Origin: Methylocystis sp. KS32
GTDB taxonomy: Bacteria > Pseudomonadota > Alphaproteobacteria > Rhizobiales > Beijerinckiaceae
Length of the DNA: 64,000 nt
Reading direction: 5' to 3'
Assembly: GCA_002862095.1 (NCBI GenBank)
Contig: PHSQ01000003.1
Coordinates: forward strand, 186,001 to 250,000
Both the position numbers and the translations under genes were made by a program. Positions 29,134 to 38,048 of this stretch are shown in pieces; the first letter of the stretch is position 1, and each line of letters begins with the position of its first letter. The notes under the pieces are model-generated. The model was given only the letters and a program-made list of their open reading frames with translations, was not told the origin of the DNA and searched no databases.

Positions 29134-29745
29134 ATGGAGGTTAAACTGTCAGACGATTTCACTCCCAAGGGCGGCGGCGACGTCGAACACGCAAAGCTTA
29201 GCCGTGAGGAACTGCTCGCACTCTTGAGCGACGTGACGGAGCAGCGCGACAAGCTTCTTTCTCAATACGAGGCGATGGCGCTCGAGGTCAACGAGGCGAC
29301 ACGGGAGATCGATGACGCGCGACTAGATGCGCAGCACAGCGCCCGGAAGGCCGAGGACAGCAACCGTCGCGCGGAGCAGGAGACTTCGCGCGCGAACCAA
29401 TTGGCCCGCCAGCTTGACGAAGAGCGCGTCAAGAGCGCTGGGGTTGCCGCGGAATTCGCGCGGTTTCGGGAAAAGACGGCGCACACTCCGATCGACGATC
29501 CATGGGGCGCTTTGGCGCGGGCCGCTGCGCAGATACTGGGCGATTGCGTGGCCCGGGTCCGCGCTAAAATTCCGCCGGGCAGCCCTCTGCTGCCTTGGTT
29601 CGACCGAGCGGTCCATTTGGTCAAAACCGCGGGAGAGCTTGCTTTCGATGGAGGCAAGATTCTTTTCGCCTGGGCCAAGCCCAGGCTTATCGAAGTTTGG
29701 AAATGGCTCGCAGGCGAAGTCGCTCGCCGCGTCGCGAAGAAGTAG
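29134..29745 (+). CDS. Coiled-coil protein of unknown function
   Basis: A 203-residue soluble protein. Residues about 20-115 are a long, charged, heptad-like helix (SREELLALLSDVTEQRDKLL, then RRAEQETSRANQLARQLDEE), a likely coiled coil. The C-terminal third is more hydrophobic with amphipathic helices (ILFAWAKPRLIEVWKWLAGE) and a basic end VARRVAKK, and could touch a membrane. It has no signal peptide and no family I recognise. It is a single gene between the IS flank and a repeat element. Confidence 0.6.
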   Translation: MEVKLSDDFTPKGGGDVEHAKLSREELLALLSDVTEQRDKLLSQYEAMALEVNEATREIDDARLDAQHSARKAEDSNRRAEQETSRANQLARQLDEERVKSAGVAAEFARFREKTAHTPIDDPWGALARAAAQILGDCVARVRAKIPPGSPLLPWFDRAVHLVKTAGELAFDGGKILFAWAKPRLIEVWKWLAGEVARRVAKK

Positions 29746-29820
29746 CCCACGCTAACAGGAAAGACGGCGGGAACCGATCAATTTCCCGCCCCTGCGGCTG
29801 AGGCGTTCCAAAACATACCT

Positions 29821-29920
29821 GGAGCGAATTTTCGCAAAAGTTGATAGACTTTTGCGAAAAATGCGCTCCAATCATTTGATGTTGAGCGAGTTCTTATCAT
29901 TCGAGCGGAAAGCGCTTTAG
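29821..29920 (+). repeat. Palindromic repeat family A, variant copy
   Basis: First palindrome: GGAGCGaATTTTCGCAAAAG, tgatag centre, CTTTTGCGAAAAatGCGCTCC. It keeps the shape while several paired bases differ together from other copies. The second half (GAGCGAGTTCTTATCATTCG...AAGCGCTTTA) has lost the CCAGACG stem. It follows the coiled-coil gene. Confidence 0.75.
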
Positions 29921-30038
29921 ACATGCCGCAACTGGGGCAAATTCCCGAACACGAGTTCCGGTCGCGGATTGGTTGAAATTCTGGTGGCTTGGTCTTAGGG
30001 GTTCTGGACGTCCATTTTGGCCCGCGTTCATTGGCCAA

Positions 30039-31646
30039 TCATTGCTCCCAGCCGCCGCCGAGAGCTTTATAGAGTTGCACGAGATTCGTCGATACGGCGG
30101 CAACGCTTTGCGCGAGTTGCAGTTGGGCTTGCAGCAGCGTCCGTTGCGAATCGAGCACCGAGATGAAGCTCGTAACACCAGTGTTATAGCGAAACCTCGC
30201 GAGGCTCAGCGCGTCGCGGGCATAGTCGACCTGGGCTTTCAGACTAGCGCGGCGTTGCTGTTCCGTTTGATAGGCGGCCATTGCGTTGACCACTTCGTGC
30301 CATGCCTGAAGCACGGTCTTGTGATAGGCGATGGCCGCTTCCTGCTGCTGAAGCTCGGTCAGTTCCAATGTCGATTTGAGGCGTCCGGCGTCGAAGATCG
30401 GAATCGAAAGACTTGGCCCGAATGTGTAGGCCAAGGAGCTTCCTTTCCATAGATTCTGAAAATCGAGCGAATTGAGGCCGATGCTGCCATTCAATTTTAC
30501 GCTGGGATAAAAATTGGCCACCGCGACGCCGGTATTAGCGGTCGCCGCGTGCAGTTGCGCTTCCGCCTCGCGTATGTCGGGGCGGCGGCGCGCCAGTTCG
30601 GAGGGGATTCCCAAAGGAACATGGGGCGGAGCAGGAGGCGTGGGCCTCGCCCGCGCGAGCGTGCCGCGCAGTGTTTCGGGCGGCTCGTCGAGCAAAAGAC
30701 CGAGGGCGTTGATCCCGGCGGTCTCCTGGTTTTCGAGGCCCGGCAACTGCGACTTGACGCTCTCCGCTTCGGCCGCCGCGTTTTTGACATCGAGATCGGT
30801 TCCCGCTCCCCTGTCGGCGAGAGTCTTCGTTAAATGCAGAAGATCGGCGGCGGTGGCCAAATTTTGTTTCGTAATCGCGATCTGCGCTTGCACGCCGCGC
30901 AACTGGATGTAATCGCGCGCCACTTCCGCCAGCGTCGAGACCTGCGTGTCGCGCAGTCGCCATTCGGCGGTCTCCGCCTGCGCATCGGCCGCTTCGACCT
31001 GGCGCCGAACGCGGCCCCATATATCGATTTCCCAGGAGGCGTCGAAACTCGGCTGATAAATATCGATGGGCGGCACGACCAGCGGATGGTCCGGCTCCAG
31101 CGGCAGGAGGGCCTTTCTGGCCAAGCTCACAATGCCGTTCTGGCTATATAACTGGCGCTGGTAGGACGCGTCGCCGTTGATCGCGGGCAATTGCGCCGCG
31201 GAGACGACGCCGAGTTGAGCGCGGCTCTCGGCGAGCCTAAGGGCGGCCAGGCCGACATCGAGATTGGCGGTCATGGCCTTTTCCATCAGCGAGGACAAAA
31301 GCGGATCGTGGAACGAGTTCCACCACGCGGGATTGACTTCGGCGAGGTTTTGCGCCGCCTGTCGACCATGCTGGGGGTCAGGCGCTGGCTTGCCGAGAAA
31401 CGAACTCTCGGGCAACCCCGGGGCGGGAGGCTCGAAGTCGGGCCCGACGGAAATACAACCCGCCAAAGAGAGCAAAGCGACCGCCACGACCCAGACGCCG
31501 CGCCGCTTCGTTTTCGATCCGGGGCCGAGGTGCGAGGCGCCAAACGACATCGCCGGCATGGGGAGAGCTTCCGCCTTGCGCTCGTCGCCGGGCGCGTTCC
31601 GGGGCGCCTCGCTCCCGGTCTCGCAGCGTAGCGGTTCGAAACCCAT
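30039..31646 (-). CDS. NodT-type outer-membrane efflux lipoprotein
   Basis: An outer-membrane factor of the NodT/OprM family, a trimeric channel-tunnel that gives efflux systems an exit. A lipobox LLSLAGC follows a basic and hydrophobic segment, so it is a lipoprotein. The two repeated OEP domains are visible (ADLLHLTKTLADRGAGTDLD, LARRRPDIREAEAQLHAATA and FRYNTGVTSFISVLDSQRTL, the last typical of the family). The start is uncertain: 31646 has GGAAGGGCAAGG upstream, 31559 gives a shorter signal, and the frame is open to 31733 next to the permease stop codon. It is the last gene of the exporter operon. Confidence 0.87.
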   Translation of the reverse strand: MGFEPLRCETGSEAPRNAPGDERKAEALPMPAMSFGASHLGPGSKTKRRGVWVVAVALLSLAGCISVGPDFEPPAPGLPESSFLGKPAPDPQHGRQAAQNLAEVNPAWWNSFHDPLLSSLMEKAMTANLDVGLAALRLAESRAQLGVVSAAQLPAINGDASYQRQLYSQNGIVSLARKALLPLEPDHPLVVPPIDIYQPSFDASWEIDIWGRVRRQVEAADAQAETAEWRLRDTQVSTLAEVARDYIQLRGVQAQIAITKQNLATAADLLHLTKTLADRGAGTDLDVKNAAAEAESVKSQLPGLENQETAGINALGLLLDEPPETLRGTLARARPTPPAPPHVPLGIPSELARRRPDIREAEAQLHAATANTGVAVANFYPSVKLNGSIGLNSLDFQNLWKGSSLAYTFGPSLSIPIFDAGRLKSTLELTELQQQEAAIAYHKTVLQAWHEVVNAMAAYQTEQQRRASLKAQVDYARDALSLARFRYNTGVTSFISVLDSQRTLLQAQLQLAQSVAAVSTNLVQLYKALGGGWEQ

Positions 31647-31733
31647 CCTTGCCCTTCCGTGAACAAGTCTTAACCGGGACACGCCGTTTGGGCGCCGCGG
31701 GCCAGGCGGCCGCATCGCATGTTCTCGGATCAT

Positions 31734-32843
31734 TTAAACCGACCGTTTCCTGAACAACCAGCCCGCCGTCACGAGGGTCGCCATTGCAATGACCGCCATT
31801 GGCCAATATTGCGGCCACAGCGAGAGCAAGCCCGATTCTTCCAGGAAGGACGCCCGAACAACCACCAGAAAATACCGCATTGGATTTATGAGCGTGAGGC
31901 GTTGGATGATCTCCGGCATGTTGGAGACCGGCGTTGCGAATCCCGAAAGAATGATCGAAGGCACGAGGAAGAGGAAGGCGCCCAGCAAGGCCTGTTGTTG
32001 CGTCGCGGCGAGAGAGGAGATCATCAGGCCGATGCCGGTGATCGCCATGGCGAACAGGACCACGCCGATGTACAGCGGGACCAGTCCGCCGCGCAAGGGA
32101 ACCTCGAACCACCAGACGGCGCCGATGATCCCGATCGTCGCCTCGGCGCTGCCGATCAGCAATCCCGGCAATCCCTTGCCAAGCAAAATATCGATCGGGC
32201 GCAAGGGCGTCACCAGCAATTGATCGAACGTCCCCATCTCGCGTTCGCGCGCAACGGACATTCCGACCACCAGCGAGACCACGACCTGCGTCAATACCGC
32301 GACCACGCCGGGGACGATGAACCACCGCGACAATAACGCCGGATTGTAGCGCGCGCGTATGTCGAGCAGCGTCGATGGCGGCGGCGCTCCGATTTTCGCG
32401 AGCCATGAGATATTGAAATCACTGACAATGGCGTTGGCGTAGCCAAGCGCGACGAGCGCCGTGTTCGAGTTGCGGCCGTCGACGATAAGTTGCACGGGCG
32501 CCGGCCGTTGCAACGCCAGATCCCGCGTAAACCGCGGATCGATCACCACGACCAACAAGGCCTGCCTTGTGTCGATCAGTTGTTCTATTTGCCGGGGCCC
32601 GTCGAGCGTCGCGACGACCTTGAATGACGGCGAGCCCGCGAAGCGCGCCACGAGGTCCCGCGAGGCCGCGCTATGGTCCTGATTGTAGATCGCTATCGGG
32701 GCATGATCGAGATCGAAGGTCGCGGCGTAGCCGAACACGAGAAGTTCGATCAGCGGGGGACCAATGAGCACCATGCGGCTCTTGGGGTCTTTCAGGATCG
32801 CGAGCAGCTCTTTGACAATTAGCGCGAAAATCTGGCTCCACAT
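31734..32843 (-). CDS. ybhR: ABC-2 exporter permease, YbhR-like
   Basis: A 369-residue ABC-2 permease. The first helix is near residue 20-40. A large periplasmic domain (about 45-170; DARFTRDLALQ-like, IVDGRNSNTALVALGYAN) follows, then five helices with the motif AREREMGTFDQLLVTPLRPI that couples to the ATPase. Size and layout match YbhR/YhhJ. It begins six bases after YbhS-like stop, so the pair forms the membrane part of one exporter. Confidence 0.85.
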   Translation of the reverse strand: MWSQIFALIVKELLAILKDPKSRMVLIGPPLIELLVFGYAATFDLDHAPIAIYNQDHSAASRDLVARFAGSPSFKVVATLDGPRQIEQLIDTRQALLVVVIDPRFTRDLALQRPAPVQLIVDGRNSNTALVALGYANAIVSDFNISWLAKIGAPPPSTLLDIRARYNPALLSRWFIVPGVVAVLTQVVVSLVVGMSVAREREMGTFDQLLVTPLRPIDILLGKGLPGLLIGSAEATIGIIGAVWWFEVPLRGGLVPLYIGVVLFAMAITGIGLMISSLAATQQQALLGAFLFLVPSIILSGFATPVSNMPEIIQRLTLINPMRYFLVVVRASFLEESGLLSLWPQYWPMAVIAMATLVTAGWLFRKRSV

Positions 32844-32849
32844 CGGCGC

Positions 32850-33977
32850 TTAATCCAGCCGCTTGCGGGCGGTCAATCGCACCGCGCCGAGAAAAACCAC
32901 GGCCATTATAAGTAAAGCCGCGGCGTTTGGCGCGATCACGGACCAGATGTCGCCCGCCAGAAATACGCTTTGCAAGATCGTGACGAAATACCGCGCGGCG
33001 ACGAGGTGGGTGAGGAATTGCACGGCCGCCGGCATGCTGCCGATATCGAAAATGAACCCCGAAAGAATGAACGCCGGCAGAAAGGTGACGATGATCGCGG
33101 TCTGCCCCGCGACGAATTGATTGCGCGCGAATGTCGAAATCAACAGTCCCATGCCCAGCGCCGCCAGCATGAACAGGGCCGAGCAGAGCGTCAGTGTCCA
33201 ACCCGACCCCTGGAAGGGAACCGCGAAGAGCAAAACGGCTATCAAGACGGAGGCCGCCATTCCGCCCATGCCGAGCACAAAATAGGGAATGAGCTTTGCG
33301 GTCAGAATTTCCCAAATCGCGACCGGCGTCACCATCAGCGCCTCCATCGTGCCGCGTTCCCATTCGCGGGCGATCACCAGCGCGGTCAACAGGGCGCCCG
33401 TAAGGGTCATGATAACCGCGATCAGTCCTGGCGTCAGATAATCGCGGCTCTGGACGGCGGGATTGAACCAAACCCGGGGATGAACGACCGCGGGGAACGC
33501 CAGGGCGCGTCCGGCGCGCGTCGCGGAGGCTTGCAGCCAGTTGACCCAGACCTGCTGAATATATCCTTCGATAAGCCGCGCATTGTTGGCGTCGACGCCA
33601 TTGACGATCACGCCGATCGGCGCAGGCCCGCCATCGTCGGCCTTGCGCGCGAAATCGGCGCGCAGCCAAATGACTCCCACCGCCTCGCGGCGGTCCATCG
33701 CCAGTTCGGCTTCCCGAAACGACGCAAAGCGGCGAGGAGAAAAATATGGCGAATGCTCCAGATTGGCCGCGAAATCCGCCGCGAGAGGCGTGGGTTGCTC
33801 GATCACCACCGCCAAGGGCGCGTTGCGCGCATCGAGGGATACGCCATAGCCGAACAGGAGCAGCAGGATCGCGGGAAGCAGGAACGCGATCGCGAGCGCG
33901 GAAGGGTCGCGCAGGATTTGCAGAAACTCCTTGCGCAAAAGTCCGCGCAGGCGAAGGATCGACAGGCGATCCATCAT
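32850..33977 (-). CDS. ybhS: ABC-2 exporter permease, YbhS-like
   Basis: A 375-residue ABC-2 permease with the same architecture as its downstream partner. One N-terminal helix is followed by a large periplasmic domain (VNGVDANNARLIEGYIQQVW) and five C-terminal helices, with the coupling motif AREWERGTMEALMVTPVAIW. It overlaps the ATPase stop by four bases (ATGA), showing translational coupling. It is paired with YbhR-like to form a heterodimeric permease. Confidence 0.85.
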   Translation of the reverse strand: MMDRLSILRLRGLLRKEFLQILRDPSALAIAFLLPAILLLLFGYGVSLDARNAPLAVVIEQPTPLAADFAANLEHSPYFSPRRFASFREAELAMDRREAVGVIWLRADFARKADDGGPAPIGVIVNGVDANNARLIEGYIQQVWVNWLQASATRAGRALAFPAVVHPRVWFNPAVQSRDYLTPGLIAVIMTLTGALLTALVIAREWERGTMEALMVTPVAIWEILTAKLIPYFVLGMGGMAASVLIAVLLFAVPFQGSGWTLTLCSALFMLAALGMGLLISTFARNQFVAGQTAIIVTFLPAFILSGFIFDIGSMPAAVQFLTHLVAARYFVTILQSVFLAGDIWSVIAPNAAALLIMAVVFLGAVRLTARKRLD

Positions 33978-35749
33978 GCGGCGCTCGCTTGCGCTTCGGC
34001 CGTCTGGATCAGTGCGACAAAGGCGTCCTCCATCGTGGGATCGGGATTATCGGGACGGCGCAGCCGCTCTTTGAGGCGCTCCGCCGTTCCTTCGGCGAGA
34101 ATGCGTCCCTGCGCCATGATCACCAGACGGTCGCAATATTCCGCCTCCTCCATGAAATGCGTGGTGACGAGAATGGTTACGCCTTTGTCGGCGAGAGCGT
34201 TGATGCGGCTCCAGAACTCGCGCCGCGCCAAGGGGTCGACGCCGGAAGTCGGCTCGTCGAGAAACAGGATTTCGGGCTCGTGCATCAGCGCGCAGGCGAG
34301 CGCCAGTCTTTGTTTGAAACCTAGCGGAAGATCGCCGCTGGCGGCGTCCGCGAAGGCGTCGAGATCGAATTCCGCCAGCGCCCAATCGATGCGCTCGCGC
34401 TGGCGCGCGTTGCGCAACTTATAGGCGCTGCTGAAAAAGCGCAGATTCTGCCGCACCGAAAGATCGCCATAAAGCGAGAATTTTTGCGCCATGTAGCCAA
34501 TGCGTCCACGCGCCGGCGCGGCGGCCGTCCGCAAATCGAATCCGGCCACCCGCAGTAAACCGCCCGTTGGCGGCAGGAGGCCGCAAAGCATGCGAAAAGT
34601 GGTGGATTTCCCGGCGCCGTTCGCGCCGAGCAAGCCGAAGATTTCTCCTTGGCGCACAGAGAAAGCGATGTCGTCGACGGCTCTGAATGCGCCAAACTCG
34701 CGCGTCAGGTTCCGGACCAGGATGACGTCCTCCTGGCTTTCCTGGTTGGCGTCAGCGAGGATCGGGATCGGGATCGGGGCCGGAGGCCGCCGCGCCGCCG
34801 ATTGCCGCGCGCGCAACAGGGCGATGAAACTGTCTTCGAAACGCGGCGGCGCGGCCGATATGGTGACGCCGTCGACGCCGGGCAGGAGTTGCGCCGCATT
34901 CGGCGCTTTGGCTTCATCCGTGACAATCCGCACGGCCTCGCCCTGAATGGTCGCGTCGAGAATGCCGGCGGCGCGCGATAAAGCTTCCTGGGCGGCTCTT
35001 TTGCTGATGGTTTTTGTTCGTAATTGATAGCTCCGGCCAGCCATTTTCGCGGTAAACTCCCGCGGATCGCCGGCGCCGATCAGCTTTCCCTCATGCATCA
35101 ACAGCACCGCGTCACAGCGTTCCGCCTCGTCGAGATAGGCGGTGCTGAAAAGCACGCTTGTCGCCGCCGTATTCGTGAGATGGTCGATGATTTCCCATAG
35201 CTCGCGCCGCGACACTGGATCGACGCCGACAGTGGGCTCGTCGAGGAGCAGAATTTCCGGCGGATGCACGAGCGTGCAGGCGAGGCCGAGTTTCTGCTTC
35301 ATGCCTCCCGAAAGGCGCCCGGCGAGGCGGCTTGTAAACGGCCGCAACCCCGTCATATGCAGCAAATCGGCGTAACGCTCCGTGCGGACGGCGCGCGGAA
35401 CGCCGCGCAGATCAGCGTAAAGATCGAGGTTCTCCTGTACGCTGAGATCCTCGTAAAGCCCGAACCGTTGCGGCATATAGGCGAGCCTGGTCTGCACGGC
35501 GAGCGCCGAATCGGCGACGTTTGTTCCAAGCACCTCTATCCGGCCGCGATCGGGGAGCAAAAGCCCGGCGATCAGCCGCATCAATGTGGTCTTTCCGGCG
35601 CCGTCCGGCCCGATCAATCCGGTGACGACGCCTCGATTCGCCTGCGCGCTGATGTTGTCGAGCGCCGCCGCCACGCGTTTCCCCGTGCGGAAAGAGCGGC
35701 TGACTCCGGCAATCGAAATGGCGGGCTGGGCCTCATCGGTCGGTCGCAT
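33974..35749 (-). CDS. ybhF: Tandem ABC ATPase, YbhF-like
   Basis: A 591-residue protein with two complete ATP-binding cassettes and no membrane domain. Walker A motifs are GPDGAGKTT and GANGAGKST. Signatures are LSGGMKQKLGLACTLVHPPE and PLGFKQRLALACALMHEPE; the second is a variant without LSGG. Walker B motifs LLLDEPTVGVD and LFLDEPTSGVD follow. A short linker with PIPIPILADANQ separates the halves. Size and order match YbhF. The 5' end overlaps the HlyD gene by 17 bases. Confidence 0.88.
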   Translation of the reverse strand: MRPTDEAQPAISIAGVSRSFRTGKRVAAALDNISAQANRGVVTGLIGPDGAGKTTLMRLIAGLLLPDRGRIEVLGTNVADSALAVQTRLAYMPQRFGLYEDLSVQENLDLYADLRGVPRAVRTERYADLLHMTGLRPFTSRLAGRLSGGMKQKLGLACTLVHPPEILLLDEPTVGVDPVSRRELWEIIDHLTNTAATSVLFSTAYLDEAERCDAVLLMHEGKLIGAGDPREFTAKMAGRSYQLRTKTISKRAAQEALSRAAGILDATIQGEAVRIVTDEAKAPNAAQLLPGVDGVTISAAPPRFEDSFIALLRARQSAARRPPAPIPIPILADANQESQEDVILVRNLTREFGAFRAVDDIAFSVRQGEIFGLLGANGAGKSTTFRMLCGLLPPTGGLLRVAGFDLRTAAAPARGRIGYMAQKFSLYGDLSVRQNLRFFSSAYKLRNARQRERIDWALAEFDLDAFADAASGDLPLGFKQRLALACALMHEPEILFLDEPTSGVDPLARREFWSRINALADKGVTILVTTHFMEEAEYCDRLVIMAQGRILAEGTAERLKERLRRPDNPDPTMEDAFVALIQTAEAQASAA

Positions 35750-36791
35750 CGCTCGCTCCGCATTCCGTTCGCGCCGGTTCGGGCGCGTTTGGCGAGACCG
35801 GCGAAAGATCGATTTCCGCCGTCGCCGGCATGCCGAGCCTCAACTGATTAAGCGAGTCGCATACATAGACGCGCAGTTGATAGACGAGAGCCGTTCGCAG
35901 CGTGGTGGTTTCGACGTTTTTGGGAGTGAATTCCGCCGTCGGCGAAATATAGCCGACCCAACCATGATAAACATGTCCCGGAAAGCTATCGGTCGTCACC
36001 GCGGCCCGCATCCCCTCGGCGATCTTTCCCAGATCGGTTTCAGCGCTATAGGCCCGCACCCATAGCGGTTGTCGCAATGCAATTGTGTAAACCGGCGTGT
36101 TGGGGGTCGCCATGTCGCCCGGCTCAAGAATTCGGTTTTCGATAATTCCGTCGGTCGGCGCGTAAAGCTTGGTGTCGGTCAAACGCTTTTGCGCCGAGAC
36201 GACGGCGGCTTGGGCGGCTTGGAAATTGTTTTCCGCTGCCCGGATATCCTCTTCGCGCGGACCCTTCACGGCAAGAATATAGGCTTGTCTCGCGGCGTCA
36301 TATTGCTGCGCGGTCGAATCGTGTGTCGCCTTGGCCTCGTCGCGCTGTTGCTTCGAGATGGCGCGGGTAGGCGCCAAAATCGTCATTCGCTCGAAATTGA
36401 TCTTGGCGTTCACCAATGTGGCGGCCAAAGCCTCCATGGTCGCCTTGGCCTGCGCGATCTCCTCCGGCCGCGAGCCCGCCTTCAGTCGCGCCAGCGTTTG
36501 CCCCGCGCTGGCCGCCTGCGCGCGCGCCTGGTCTAATTCCGCGACGTAAGACACATCGTCCATCGTGGCGAGCAATTCGCCCTTGTGGACGATCATGCCC
36601 TCCCGCGCCAGCATGGAGACGACGCGGCCACTGTCGTTGAAGGCGAGTTGCACCTCTCGAATATCCACATTGCCATAGAGCGTCAGCGTCGAGGAATTCG
36701 TCCGATGGCTGAAAACGAAATAGAGCCAGCCGCCGGCCGCGGCCAATGCGGCTAACAAAAGAAGGCCGGCGATCCGAGTGTATTTGGTCAT
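35733..36791 (-). CDS. ybhG: HlyD-family periplasmic adaptor, YbhG-like
   Basis: From the ATG at 36791 the protein has 352 residues. It has one N-terminal membrane anchor (IAGLLLLAALAAAGGWLYFV). A biotinyl-lipoyl-like half motif follows (VDIREVQLAFNDSGRVVSML). Two long helices form a coiled coil (about 90-190), and a second lipoyl half and beta-barrel end with LRVYVCDSLNQLRLGMPATA. This is the YbhG/YhiI type of membrane-fusion protein, linking the ABC permeases to the NodT outer-membrane channel. It is the first gene of the five-gene operon. Confidence 0.88.
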   Translation of the reverse strand: MTKYTRIAGLLLLAALAAAGGWLYFVFSHRTNSSTLTLYGNVDIREVQLAFNDSGRVVSMLAREGMIVHKGELLATMDDVSYVAELDQARAQAASAGQTLARLKAGSRPEEIAQAKATMEALAATLVNAKINFERMTILAPTRAISKQQRDEAKATHDSTAQQYDAARQAYILAVKGPREEDIRAAENNFQAAQAAVVSAQKRLTDTKLYAPTDGIIENRILEPGDMATPNTPVYTIALRQPLWVRAYSAETDLGKIAEGMRAAVTTDSFPGHVYHGWVGYISPTAEFTPKNVETTTLRTALVYQLRVYVCDSLNQLRLGMPATAEIDLSPVSPNAPEPARTECGASDATDR

Positions 36792-37353
36792 CAACGTCGT
36801 TCCAGGGGCCACGCAAAATCCCGCCATGCTTCCAACGAAGCGAACAAAAGCGCCTCTCGTGATTTTCGAGAGCGGTTAGTCGACCGTCTGGACGCCCGCT
36901 CGGTCCAGGAAAACGCCGCGCCGATGTCACGCCACCGGGGTGGCCGCGACCAGGACGAGGCCGGCTTCACGCACCAGCGCGGTCACGCGGTCGAGGAAGG
37001 GCGCGATCGCCTCCTGGCGTTCGGACGTGACCTCGAAACTCATAAAAGACGGCGCTTTCTGGCGCGCGCCCTTAACGGTAGGCGCTTAGAGACGCAGGTT
37101 GACGATGTCAACGATAATCCCCGCGCCGTCGCAACGCTCACAATGCTTATCCGTGGGCTTGCCCTTCTCTTTGTCGAGTTGCTTACCGGTTCCATGGCGT
37201 TAAGGGCAAACGTCCTCGCCCATGCCGGGTGCGCCAGCCTTCGGATCGTCGTCAGGAGCGTGGCGTCAAAATTGGTTCCTGAGTTGCATGAGCTTCCCCT
37301 TGTTCCGCATTGAGCGACCGGCGGTGGACGAAAATGAGCGACGCACCGCCTAC
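36792..37353. other. Region of small gene remnants upstream of the efflux operon
   Basis: No full gene. Two short minus-strand frames look like protein. At 37086-37199 the frame ends DKHCERCDGAGIIVDIVNLR, with a CxxCxGxG zinc-ribbon-like motif, and has no start codon. At 36927-37043 there is a complete 38-codon frame. Both may be scraps of a lost gene. The promoter of the efflux operon must lie in the first 100 bases. Confidence 0.4.
36927..37043 (-). CDS. Possible 38-residue small protein
   Basis: The frame starts MSFEVTSERQEAIAPFLDRV and continues with TALVREAGLVLVAATPVA. It has clean amphipathic-helix character and GC-rich third positions like real genes here. There is no clear ribosome-binding site, and no family recognised. 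It could be a remnant of a longer gene, since a cysteine-motif fragment lies just upstream in another frame. Confidence 0.25.
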   Translation of the reverse strand: MSFEVTSERQEAIAPFLDRVTALVREAGLVLVAATPVA

Positions 37354-37506
37354 TTCTACTGCGTCATGAACGAATTTATCGGCGGTTTCGTCATTGCGAG
37401 CCGAAGGCGTGGCAATCCAGGGGGCTGGCGTTGCTCTGGATTGCTTCGCTGCGCTCGCAATGATGGGCGCTGGCCCGGCCCCAGGCCGCTTCGTGACGCA
37501 GTAGAA
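37354..37506 (+). repeat. MITE-like repeat family B, copy 3
   Basis: A 153-bp copy almost identical to copy 1 at 877-1031, with the same perfect 12-bp ends TTCTACTGCGTC and GACGCAGTAGAA. The inner pair is GTCATTGCGAGC and GCTCGCAATGAT. High identity between distant copies suggests recent movement. It lies between the efflux and arsenic operons. Confidence 0.88.
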
Positions 37507-37613
37507 CTACGACCCTGCTCTGGTGAAATCGCATATTGCGGCCTACCCATTGATTCCGCGTTCATACCAGCCATGCGAGCGGCGACGGCCAGTGACGACG
37601 CCTATCGACCCAC

Positions 37614-38048
37614 TCATGAGCGAGGCCTTTCTATACGGTGGCCTTGCCTATCGACGATCGCCTCGCCATCTTCCTTGGCGAATGCGCCACGTTGCGGCTG
37701 GGGTAAAATGTCGATGACTAATTCCGAGGGGCGGCACAGCTTCACGCCGCGAGGCGTAACGACAATCGGACGGTTGATCAGGATGGGGTGCGCCATCATG
37801 GCGTCGATCAATTGCTCATCCGTCAAAACGGGATCGTCCAGTTTCAGCTCGTCGTAAGGCGTGCCCTTGCGGCGCAGCAGGTCGCGCGCCGAAATCCCCA
37901 TGCGATCGATCAGACTCGCCAACTCGTCCCGGCTCGGCGGCGTTTTGAGATATTCGACGATACGAGGTTCGACGCCGCAATTGCGGATGAGGCCGAGAGT
38001 GTTGCGCGACGTGCCGCAAGCCGGGTTGTGGTAAATGACTATGTCCAT
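37614..38048 (-). CDS. arsC: Glutaredoxin-coupled arsenate reductase
   Basis: A 144-residue ArsC of the thioredoxin-fold (R773) type, reducing arsenate to arsenite with glutaredoxin and glutathione. It starts MDIVIYHNPACGTSRNTLGL, with the catalytic Cys followed by GTSRN. The three arginines that hold the oxyanion are visible in LLRRKGTPYDEL, INRPIVV and LCRPSE. The start codon overlaps the arsA stop by ten bases, so the genes are translationally coupled. It is the last gene of the cluster; no pump gene follows. Confidence 0.92.
   Translation of the reverse strand: MDIVIYHNPACGTSRNTLGLIRNCGVEPRIVEYLKTPPSRDELASLIDRMGISARDLLRRKGTPYDELKLDDPVLTDEQLIDAMMAHPILINRPIVVTPRGVKLCRPSELVIDILPQPQRGAFAKEDGEAIVDRQGHRIERPRS

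Noticed and set aside
28863-29144. A 93-codon frame rich in Arg and Ser after the IS630
   Set aside because: Composition resembles random GC-rich sequence and it overlaps the start of the gene at 29134 in another phase.
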